Assembly: GCA_027351145.1 (NCBI GenBank)
Contig: DAIEIZ010000049.1
Location: 1-29,845, forward strand
From: Candidatus Moraniibacteriota bacterium
GTDB taxonomy: Bacteria > Patescibacteriota > Minisyncoccia > Moranbacterales > UBA2206
Reading direction: 5' to 3'
Length of the DNA: 29,845 nt
The number at the start of each line of letters is the position of its first letter. The stretch's first letter is position 1. Positions 1 to 5,814 of this stretch are shown here, piece after piece. The translations under genes and the position numbers were made by a program. The notes under the pieces are model-generated. The model saw only the letters and a program-made list of their open reading frames with translations. It was not told the DNA's origin and did not search any database.

Positions 1-753
1 CGTGTAATAGAAAAGTGCAAAAAATGTTCCAATAATTAAAAATGGAGCGAAAGGCAGTTGACTTTTCATTTTTTTCTTCTTAAGTGCTATAAGAATTATA
101 CCATAAACAGCCCCGATTGCAAAAGACAGAAAAAGCCCCAAGAGAATTTTTGGCCAACCCAAAATAAGCCCAAGCAGAATAACCAGATAGGCATCGCCCA
201 TTCCCATCCATTTTTCTTTTGAAAAGAACGAGAGGCAAAAGAAAAACAGAAATGCGCCACTGCCCGCCAAGAGACCGGAAACCAACATGCGATCCCAAAG
301 ACTGGGAAATTTTTGCCCAAAATCAAGATAAAAATTGAAAACTAAAGCTAAAATGATGGCCGGCCAAAGGACAATATTGGGAATTTCCATGTACAAAATG
401 TCGTAAATAAAAATTACCAACAGAGCACCAGCGAGGGCAAGCAAAACGCCGGTAATTACCCAGGTAGCCGGATTTTCCAAAATGAAATATTGGTTCGCCA
501 AAAGTGCGAAAACAACGCCAGTGAGCAGTTCCACCGCAGGATATTGCCAAGAAATTTTCTCACCACAATCACGACAACGAAACTTCAAAAGCACAAAACT
601 CAAAACGGGAATATTATCATACCAGCGAATGGTTTTTTTGCAATGACGGCAATGCGAGCGCCCCAAAATCGTCTCCGCCGTGCGAATACGATAGACAACG
701 ACATTGAGAAAACTTCCAATAATGAGACCGAAAAGAAAAAAAATGATAAGCAT
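1..753 (-). CDS. pilD: Prepilin peptidase PilD (A24 family), C-terminus cut by window edge
   Basis: Membrane aspartyl protease that cleaves the short leader of type IV prepilins and, in this family, usually N-methylates the new N-terminus. Translating from ATG at 753 gives 251 residues, open to the left edge. Seen: GSFLNVVVYR near residue 13, four cysteines at 35, 38, 60 and 63 (the usual zinc tetracysteine), the first catalytic Asp at about D118 (IYDILYMEIPN), and the second at D187 in GMGDAYL. About six hydrophobic segments follow. The family motifs are normally IPD and GxGDxK; here they read IPN and GDAYL, so both Asp remain but flanking residues differ. It lies 25 bases downstream of the coiled-coil gene, without a clear Shine-Dalgarno, and should process the two pilins of this cluster. 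The family usually runs 240-290 residues, so little is missing. Confidence 0.95.
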   Translation of the reverse strand, partial: MLIIFFLFGLIIGSFLNVVVYRIRTAETILGRSHCRHCKKTIRWYDNIPVLSFVLLKFRCRDCGEKISWQYPAVELLTGVVFALLANQYFILENPATWVITGVLLALAGALLVIFIYDILYMEIPNIVLWPAIILALVFNFYLDFGQKFPSLWDRMLVSGLLAGSGAFLFFFCLSFFSKEKWMGMGDAYLVILLGLILGWPKILLGLFLSFAIGAVYGIILIALKKKKMKSQLPFAPFLIIGTFFALFYYT

Positions 754-778
754 AAAAAATTATTTTATTTTCTATTTT

Positions 779-1186
779 TTAATTCGTAAGAAGAACCTTT
801 CTTTCCAGAAATCTGATGCGCTTGTCATGATCATCCAGCGTCTCCTCCTGCTCTTTTAATTCAAAACGATATGGCACATTATCCTGGCGAAGTTTCAGAT
901 CCTCCTGTCCTCTTTCCAAGACATCCAGTTTAATATTAATCTTTTTCAATTCTTCATGCACAACTTCGAATTTTTTATCAATGCCTTCGAATTTCTTGTC
1001 GATGCCTTCGAATTTTTTGTCAATACTTTCGAATTTTTTATCAATGCCTTCGAATTTTTTGTCAATGCCTTCGAATTTTTTGTCAATGCCTTCGAATTTT
1101 TTGCTAAATTTATTATCCATACTTTCAAATCCTTTTTGAATCATGATCGCCAATTCATCGATTGTTGTTTCTTTAATTTTTTTCAT
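779..1186 (-). CDS. Heptad-repeat coiled-coil protein (T4P cluster)
   Basis: A 135-residue soluble protein of no recognised family. It starts MKKIKETTIDELA, then IMIQKGFESMDNKF, and then runs into seven near-identical heptads of the type KKFEGID. The C-terminal half (EELKKINIKLDVLERGQ onward) is also heptad-like, so most of the protein is probably one long parallel coiled coil. The reading frame is open upstream to 1234, but the predicted promoter and transcription start (about 1218) lie inside that extension, so ATG at 1186 is preferred. CPR genomes commonly carry similar short proteins with variable heptad numbers (from memory). Position between the pilins and pilD suggests a structural or scaffold role in the pilus or envelope, but this is inference. 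The gene ends 25 bases before pilD and probably shares its transcript. Confidence 0.75.
   Translation of the reverse strand: MKKIKETTIDELAIMIQKGFESMDNKFSKKFEGIDKKFEGIDKKFEGIDKKFESIDKKFEGIDKKFEGIDKKFEVVHEELKKINIKLDVLERGQEDLKLRQDNVPYRFELKEQEETLDDHDKRIRFLERKVLLTN
965..1111 (-). repeat. Seven tandem 21-bp units in the coiled-coil gene
   Basis: TTCGAA recurs at 965, 986, 1007, 1028, 1049, 1070 and 1091, exactly 21 bases apart, followed each time by a T-rich run and ATGCC or a close variant. Each unit encodes one heptad (KKFEGID or KKFESID). Nucleotide identity between units is high enough to suggest recent slippage or duplication. Confidence 0.95.
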
Positions 1187-1224
1187 ATGCCTAAGCTTTA
1201 TTTTATTATTTTTTCTACATTCTA

Positions 1225-1253
1225 AATATACCACAAATCCCTAAACGGCGCAA
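1225..1253 (-). promoter_or_regulatory. Promoter for coiled-coil gene and pilD
   Basis: On the minus strand a -35 TTGCGC (1248-1253) and -10 TATATT (1225-1230) are separated by 17 bases, with a TG extended -10 just before TATATT. The expected start is near 1218, about 30 bases upstream of the ATG at 1186. Confidence 0.5.
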
Positions 1254-1411
1254 AAATGGCAGCTAAAATCATTGACCACTTTTCTGGTGATCAATTCTTC
1301 ATTAAAGCACAAGGTATTGATTGTGACTTTTTTCATCTACATTAAAAAATAATCACAGGCAAGTCTTTTGTTAAATTTACACTACCTCATAACACATTGT
1401 CGCATAATATA

Positions 1412-1453
1412 TCCAAAAATCAAAAGGAGCAGACCGCATAGCCTACTCCCCTT
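1412..1453 (-). terminator. Intrinsic terminator after the pilin genes
   Basis: On the minus strand AAGGGGAGTAG (1453-1443) pairs with CTGCTCCTTTT (1432-1422) as an 11-bp stem including three G-T pairs, with a 10-base loop and a following T-rich stretch TTTTGATTTTTGG. It lies about 30 bases after the stop of the last pilin gene and ends the pilC-to-pilin transcript. Confidence 0.7.
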
Positions 1454-1481
1454 AAGAATTCGCTTGATTTACTAATGCAAA

Positions 1482-1910
1482 TTAAGCTTCAACATATGTA
1501 CATCCAGCCTCGGTACAAGTGGCGGTCACAGTTCCCGCAGACCCATTATCGCAAACTATTGTAAGAGCATACAACCCATCACCAGGAGAAGTATTGGTCC
1601 AAACGATATTTCTAATAGTGGTGCACGTCTTTGGCGTCAGCACAGGGTATGTTGATGTAACAGTTGGACAAACAAGGTTGCCAGTAGTATTGAATGAGGC
1701 AGCTGTAGGCGTATTAATGGTTTGCGGAATATCTTCACACATTGCAAAAGCTGGAATCAAGCTGGTTATGCCCGCCTTGAAAGCAGCAGCCTTTGCTTTC
1801 TGTCTCGCAGCATTCAAGCTAACCAACACGATCGACGCTAAAATGCCGATAATCGCGATCACGATCAAAAGTTCGATCAGTGTAAAACCTTTCAATTTTT
1901 TATTTATCAT
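1482..1910 (-). CDS. Type IV major-pilin-like protein 1
   Basis: Type IV prepilin of 142 residues. It begins MINKKLKG, an eight-residue positively charged class III leader, then cleaves before FTLIELLIVIAIIGILAS, with Phe at +1 and Glu at +5 as expected for PilD substrates. The hydrophobic N-terminal helix is followed by a variable C-terminal domain with several cysteines (CEDI, LVCP, KTCTT, IVCD, TCTEAGCT) that could form disulfides outside the cell. ATG at 1910 is chosen over an upstream start at 1952 because GAGAGGTG lies just before it at a proper distance and because it gives a normal leader. It is the last gene before the terminator at 1412-1453. Whether this or the next pilin is the major subunit cannot be decided from sequence. 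Confidence 0.92.
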   Translation of the reverse strand: MINKKLKGFTLIELLIVIAIIGILASIVLVSLNAARQKAKAAAFKAGITSLIPAFAMCEDIPQTINTPTAASFNTTGNLVCPTVTSTYPVLTPKTCTTIRNIVWTNTSPGDGLYALTIVCDNGSAGTVTATCTEAGCTYVEA

Positions 1911-2052
1911 AAATTCACCTCTCTTTCTAGCCAGCTTCATAACTATCAACATGGATACTTTGAAGCTTTATTCATCCTCCGAACCTAAACCAAATCAATG
2001 CTATCTGGATTTGGCAGAATCGTCTCCTATTTAAATCCAACTATTATTTTCT

Positions 2053-2451
2053 TTATGGACAATTTGCAAAATCAACGTTTGTATTTGTAATTGACGCTCC
2101 CGTACAACCGGCAGAAACCACAGTGGCATCAGATGGCGTCACTGCGACAGGATCAAAACTCCCCGCACCATCACAAATATTGTTCGTATCGTAATTTGGT
2201 ACAGAAACAGATGGCGGAGGAACAATTGTTGTCGTATCTCCGGCATCACTACTACATTCACTGACATAAGCAGACTTCAAACTAGACGCTCCAGACTTGA
2301 AATCAGCTTGTCTAGCCTTAACTCGAGCATTATTCAAACTAACAAGCACAATTGATGCCAAAATTCCGATAATCGCGATCACGATCAAAAGTTCGATCAA
2401 TGTGAAACCATGTCTGCCGCTAGGCATGATTTTTTTGTTTTTATTTTTCAT
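2053..2451 (-). CDS. Type IV pilin-like protein 2
   Basis: Type IV prepilin of 132 residues with a 15-residue basic leader ending RHG, then FTLIELLIVIAIIGILAS with Phe+1 and Glu+5. The N-terminal helix is almost identical to that of the neighbouring pilin, in DNA as well as protein, while the C-terminal domain differs (Pro/Ser/Thr-rich, cysteines in SECSS, NICDG, AGCTG and ANCP). The short C-terminal domain of about 90 residues is typical of small CPR pilins or pseudopilins. A GGCGGGTG purine stretch precedes the ATG. The gene lies 142 bases upstream of pilin 1 and 58 bases downstream of the S23 gene stop, and is presumably transcribed with pilC. Confidence 0.92.
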   Translation of the reverse strand: MKNKNKKIMPSGRHGFTLIELLIVIAIIGILASIVLVSLNNARVKARQADFKSGASSLKSAYVSECSSDAGDTTTIVPPPSVSVPNYDTNNICDGAGSFDPVAVTPSDATVVSAGCTGASITNTNVDFANCP

Positions 2452-2471
2452 ATTTCACCCGCCTTTCTAAT

Positions 2472-2504
2472 TTAAGAAGTAGGAAGAAAGAAGTAGGAAG
2501 CAAG
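2472..2504 (+). repeat. Left inverted repeat of S23 element
   Basis: Polypurine repeat made of GAAGTAGGAAG-type units, 33 bases. It matches in inverted orientation the stretch at 2920-2952 on the other side of the S23 gene. Confidence 0.7.
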
Positions 2505-2509
2505 CTTCT

Positions 2510-2905
2510 TCAGTTCTTTTTTTCTCCATCTTTTAATTTTAAATTATTACCTTTAATCAGGCCATTTATCAATTTGTGTGTCAAAACTGAATTTTCTGCA
2601 ATTTCCTTAAATTTTTCATTATCTATATACCTCAAGTCTCTTGCTATCAATAATTGACTTTGCAATTCTGTAGTTGAGCCTAGAGCCATAAAATAAAATT
2701 GATTTTTGTCCTTAAACGTACTCCGGCTAAAACCCTCAGCAATATTGGAAACAATTGAAACTGAACGTCTTTTTATCTGATTAGTCAGGCCAAAAATTTC
2801 ACTCTTTGGAAAATTTTCAGTAATTTTATAGATAGCAAGCACCAGCTTGTGACCCTCTCTCCAAGCGACTAAATCAGTGAACTTTTCAATCTTCTTATTC
2901 CCCAT
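2510..2905 (-). CDS. Four-helix-bundle protein, S23/IVP family
   Basis: A 131-residue protein of the family named for proteins encoded in 23S rRNA intervening sequences (TIGR02436-type), related in fold to Avd of diversity-generating retroelements. Seen: KFTDLVAWREGHKLVLAIY at the start, SEIFGLTNQIKRRSVSIVSNI, then AEGFSRSTFKDKNQFYFMAL, the classic core of this family, followed by helices ending in a Lys-rich tail. Cellular function is unknown; the family forms pentameric four-helix bundles and binds nucleic acid in some members. ATG at 2905 has a perfect AAGGAG (2911-2916) five bases upstream. It interrupts the pilus operon between pilC and the pilins and is flanked by inverted repeats, so it is probably a passenger and not a pilus part. 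Confidence 0.9.
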   Translation of the reverse strand: MGNKKIEKFTDLVAWREGHKLVLAIYKITENFPKSEIFGLTNQIKRRSVSIVSNIAEGFSRSTFKDKNQFYFMALGSTTELQSQLLIARDLRYIDNEKFKEIAENSVLTHKLINGLIKGNNLKLKDGEKKN

Positions 2906-2919
2906 CTTTTCTCCTTCTT

Positions 2920-2952
2920 CTTACTTCTTACTTCATGTTTCTTGCTTCTTAA
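2920..2952 (-). repeat. Right inverted repeat of S23 element
   Basis: Polypyrimidine on the plus strand, polypurine on the minus strand. Inverted counterpart of 2472-2504; its outer end overlaps the TAA stop of pilC (2949-2951). Confidence 0.7.
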
Positions 2953-4157
2953 TGGATCTGTCCTGCAATATTATAAATCGGCATGAGAACTCCCACAGCC
3001 ATAAAACCTACGCCAAGTCCAATCAGAATCATAAGAACCGGCTCAATCAGTGTTGACATATTTTTCGCCATCAACTCAACCTCTTGACCATAAAATTTAG
3101 TGATGTGCCCAAGCACGGAGTCAATCTGACCGGAATCCTCTCCGATCTTGATCATGTGCGATACCATTGGCGGAAAAAGCGGACTTCTGCGCAAAACATC
3201 GCTCATCGCCTCCCCCCTTTTCACACTATCCGCTGTACGCAAGAGAAGCTCCGTGTAGGAAGAATTGCCAATTACAGCGCTCACGATTGTCAAAGCTTTA
3301 ATGATCGGGATGCCTCCAGCCAAAAGCACTGCCAGGTTTTCCGAAAACCGGGTGATATAGACATAGCGAAACAACGTTCCCATGATTGGCAATTTCAATT
3401 TTATCAAGTCCCACTCCTTTTTTCCTTCCGGCGTATTGACATAGTAAGCAATGCCGGCAATAACGCCGAAAATAAGCACAAGCACCGCCCACCAATAGCT
3501 GACCATGAAATCTCCTGTTTTGATGAGGATATTCGTGTACCATGGCACAGCCGCATCCAGCTCCTTAATCATAATGGTCAATTTGGGAATAATAAGTGTG
3601 ATAACCAAAAAGCCGATGATGAAAAACACCACCAGGATTATTGCCGGATAGAGCATGGCGGATTTCACTTTATTGCTCAGATTGTAGTTTTTTTCAATAT
3701 TATCCGCCACATATTCAATGGATTTTTTCAAGTTTCCTGAAGCCTCACCGGCCTTGATAATATTGATAATCAGATTGGAAAAAATTTCTTTGTGTTTAGC
3801 GAGGGCATCAGAAAGTGGCACACCATCTTCAATGTCCTTCATTGCCTCAGCCAAAATTATTTTTAAAAAACTGCTTGTCGTTTGCTCTCCAATGGCTGTG
3901 AGAGCCACCACAATCGGCACCCTGGCTTCAATCAAAATCGCTAGCTGACGAAAAAAGATCACCAACTCCTTGCTGGTTACTTTGTCAAAATATTGAGCAA
4001 ATACTTTTTTGACTGAACTGCCGACTTCTTCCTCAAGACTAATTGGGAAAAGTTCATTTTTTTGCAAAACAGCTGCGGCCAAATCTCGATTTGCCGCACT
4101 AATATACCCCGAACTCACTTCTCCTGTTTTTTTCTTGGCTTTAAATTTAAACTTCAT
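2949..4157 (-). CDS. pilC: Type IV pilus inner-membrane platform protein PilC
   Basis: Polytopic platform protein (402 residues, normal for the family) on which the PilB and PilT motors act. Two T2SSF domains are visible, roughly residues 65-190 and 265-390, each with the conserved pattern (FFRQLAILIEARVPIVVAL and ITRFSENLAVLLAGGIPII). Membrane segments lie near residues 170-190, 215-235 and 370-392 (LMILIGLGVGFMAVGVLMP). The short N-terminal segment MKFKFKAKKKTGEVSSGYI is the usual beginning. GAAGGTG lies eight bases before the ATG. A promoter at 4239-4268 and a 145-base gap separate it from pilT, so it probably starts a second transcript carrying the S23 gene and pilins. Confidence 0.96.
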   Translation of the reverse strand: MKFKFKAKKKTGEVSSGYISAANRDLAAAVLQKNELFPISLEEEVGSSVKKVFAQYFDKVTSKELVIFFRQLAILIEARVPIVVALTAIGEQTTSSFLKIILAEAMKDIEDGVPLSDALAKHKEIFSNLIINIIKAGEASGNLKKSIEYVADNIEKNYNLSNKVKSAMLYPAIILVVFFIIGFLVITLIIPKLTIMIKELDAAVPWYTNILIKTGDFMVSYWWAVLVLIFGVIAGIAYYVNTPEGKKEWDLIKLKLPIMGTLFRYVYITRFSENLAVLLAGGIPIIKALTIVSAVIGNSSYTELLLRTADSVKRGEAMSDVLRRSPLFPPMVSHMIKIGEDSGQIDSVLGHITKFYGQEVELMAKNMSTLIEPVLMILIGLGVGFMAVGVLMPIYNIAGQIH

Positions 4158-4238
4158 ATTTTTGCACCTTCAATCATTTTTTTATATTTATTTTAGAAAT
4201 TTCTCAAGTCGCGCAAGCAAACATAATTTACTTTTTTT

Positions 4239-4268
4239 ATTATACCACTATTTTTAAAAAATAGTAAA
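4239..4268 (-). promoter_or_regulatory. Internal promoter upstream of pilC
   Basis: On the minus strand -35 TTTACT (4263-4268), an 18-base spacer and -10 TATAAT (4239-4244) with a TG extended -10 (TGGTATAAT). The expected start is near 4232, leaving a leader of about 75 bases before pilC. The spacer overlaps an AT-only palindrome around 4247-4265. Confidence 0.6.
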
Positions 4269-4302
4269 TGATTTCTCAACATGCTACCTAAAATTTCAAC
4301 AA

Positions 4303-5373
4303 CTAATACCGAAGCAGTGTTTCAAAATTTTTCGCGTCACGAGCATAGGCCGTGGCAACTTCAAGAGAAACCAAACCGCGCCTAACCAAATCCGCCAATG
4401 ATCTGTCCATCGTTATCATTCCCTCTCGCGAACTGGTTTCAATCACATTGCCGATTTGATAACTTTTATTCTCTCTAATTAAATTTTCCACCGCATGATT
4501 TTTAATCATAATTTCCACTGCCGGAACCCTTCCTTCATCAATGCGAGGAATTAGGCGTTGCGACACCACCGCCAAAAGCACGCTGGCCAGCTGCGCTCGC
4601 ACTTGATTTTGCTGATGAGCCGGAAAAACATCCACAATTCGATCAACTGTTTGAGGAGCATCATTAGTGTGAAGTGTCCCGAAAATCAAGTGCCCCGTTT
4701 CCGCGGCCGTCATCGCGGCAGCAATTGTATCCAGATCCCGGAGCTCGCCGATAAGCACCACGTTAGCATCCTCTCGAAACAGCCCCTTGAGCGCCAGCTG
4801 GAATGACTGCGTATCTTGAAATACCTCCCGCTGATTGACAATTGAACGATCCTGCTCATAGATATATTCAATCGGATCTTCAATTGTCAATATATGCTTT
4901 TCTTGGTTATGGTTAATGTCATCAATCATTGCCGCCAAAGTCGTTGATTTTCCATGTCCCACCGGTCCCACCATCAAAAACAATCCTTGAGAAACACGAG
5001 TAAAATCATAGAGGGTTTCCGGCACGCCCAATTCTTCCAGTGTTTTTATCACGCTTGAAATCAAGCGGAAAGCAATGCTTGTGTATCCCTGTTGGAAAAA
5101 AGCATTTACTCGAAAACGCACCTTATCCTCAAAATTATAGGATAAGTCGACCTGCCCTTCTTTTTCAAGTTGTTTTTGTTTTTCCTCGCTCAAAATGACC
5201 TCGCAAATTCCGCGCGTAACCTCAGGTGCAATAATTTCGTCTTGATTAAGAGAAATCAATTTTCCATCAATACGATAAGTCGGGTAACGCCCGACCACCA
5301 GATGCAAATCAGACGCTCCGCGTTGAGCAGCAATTCTTAGCAAATTTTTTATCTTTTGTTCAACTCGTAACAT
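4303..5373 (-). CDS. pilT: Type IV pilus retraction ATPase PilT
   Basis: Hexameric ATPase that depolymerises pili and powers twitching. Counting from ATG at 5373 (356 residues): an N-terminal PAS-like domain with GASDLHLVVG near 20, Walker A GPVGHGKS at 136-143, Asp box around ILTIEDPIEY at 161, Walker B with GELRD at 209-213, His box TGHLIFGTLHT at 227, and the C-terminal VENLIRE matching the PilT-specific AIRNLIRE retraction motif. The Walker A has V and H where GPTGSGKS is usual; Gly, Lys and Ser of the loop are intact. A TTG at 5391 would extend it by six residues, but ATG at 5373 sits four bases after the response-regulator stop and fits coupled translation better. Confidence 0.95.
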   Translation of the reverse strand: MLRVEQKIKNLLRIAAQRGASDLHLVVGRYPTYRIDGKLISLNQDEIIAPEVTRGICEVILSEEKQKQLEKEGQVDLSYNFEDKVRFRVNAFFQQGYTSIAFRLISSVIKTLEELGVPETLYDFTRVSQGLFLMVGPVGHGKSTTLAAMIDDINHNQEKHILTIEDPIEYIYEQDRSIVNQREVFQDTQSFQLALKGLFREDANVVLIGELRDLDTIAAAMTAAETGHLIFGTLHTNDAPQTVDRIVDVFPAHQQNQVRAQLASVLLAVVSQRLIPRIDEGRVPAVEIMIKNHAVENLIRENKSYQIGNVIETSSREGMITMDRSLADLVRRGLVSLEVATAYARDAKNFETLLRY

Positions 5374-5377
5374 AATT

Positions 5378-5767
5378 TTAGGCACTGCCAAGCAGTGAAT
5401 TTATTTTTTTCAAAACCTCTGATGGCGTGAAGTGGGATTTAATCAGATAATCTTTCGCTCCCAAGTCCAGCCCCCTGTCAATTTCCGCCTTTTGGCTCAA
5501 ATTAGTAAGCAGAATGACCGGAATATTTTTCAATTGTTCATTTCCCCTGATGCGTTCCAAAACTTCCAATCCGCCAAGATAGGGCATAATAATATCCAAC
5601 AGGATCAAATCGGGAATTTGTTTTTCCTCTTGCAATTTCTTTAAAGCATCCAATCCATTATTCGCCCCGACCACGTCAAAACCGGACTGCGTGAGTTTTG
5701 TGTGATAGATATCCATCACAAAATAGTCATCCTCGATAATCATGATCAATTTTTTCTTCTCTTCCAT
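5378..5767 (-). CDS. Single-domain CheY-like response regulator
   Basis: A stand-alone receiver domain (129 residues, no output domain). Seen: acidic pocket around D13/D14 (IIEDD), phospho-acceptor D58 in LILLDIIMP, the switch Thr T88 (LLTNLS) and the conserved Lys K110 (YLIKS). All catalytic positions are present, so it should be phosphorylated by a histidine kinase, but no kinase gene is in the window. It lies between pilB and pilT, 47 bases after pilB and ending just before the pilT start. Family knowledge: CheY/PilG/PilH-like regulators control motor direction in twitching bacteria. By position it probably modulates PilB or PilT; that is inference. No strong Shine-Dalgarno precedes the ATG. 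Confidence 0.93.
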   Translation of the reverse strand: MEEKKKLIMIIEDDYFVMDIYHTKLTQSGFDVVGANNGLDALKKLQEEKQIPDLILLDIIMPYLGGLEVLERIRGNEQLKNIPVILLTNLSQKAEIDRGLDLGAKDYLIKSHFTPSEVLKKINSLLGSA

Positions 5768-5814
5768 AGTGTTATAAATTAAAAAAAAAAATAAATTTAC
5801 CTTATTGCTGTGAA

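Larger units (their letters stand above)
2472..2952. mobile_element. Putative small S23-gene element with inverted polypurine ends
   Basis: The S23 gene is bounded by imperfect inverted repeats. The left end (2472-2504) begins TTAAGAAGTAGGAAG; the right end (2952-2920 read on the minus strand) begins TTAAGAAGCAAGAAA. I count 26 matches in 34 ungapped positions. The right repeat starts inside the pilC stop codon. It carries the S23 gene with its own ribosome binding site and no transposase. Family knowledge: S23-type genes also occur within inverted-repeat intervening sequences of 23S rRNA genes. That this unit moves is inference. Confidence 0.5.

Noticed and set aside
965..1111. CRISPR array
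   Set aside because: Repeats are directly adjacent with a 21-base period and no spacers, and they encode heptads in frame.
956..1225. Open plus-strand frame of 89 codons with repeated AFEFFVN
   Set aside because: It is the antisense of the 21-bp repeats of the coiled-coil gene; periodic repeats keep the opposite frame open.
1256..1345. Plus-strand 29-residue open frame starting MAAKIIDHF
   Set aside because: No clear ribosome binding site or homologue, and it sits over the promoter region of the coiled-coil gene. Could be chance.
1960..1985. GGAGGATG as a leader-peptide start upstream of pilin 1
   Set aside because: The purine stretch touches the ATG, leaving no spacing for ribosome binding, and the frame ends after nine codons.
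1519..2034. Plus-strand 171-codon open frame over pilin 1
   Set aside because: Antisense to a clear pilin gene with leader and Shine-Dalgarno on the minus strand.
4247..4265. AT-only palindrome ACTATTTTT/AAAAATAGT as a terminator after pilT
   Set aside because: No GC in the stem and no loop; it overlaps a good promoter spacer instead.
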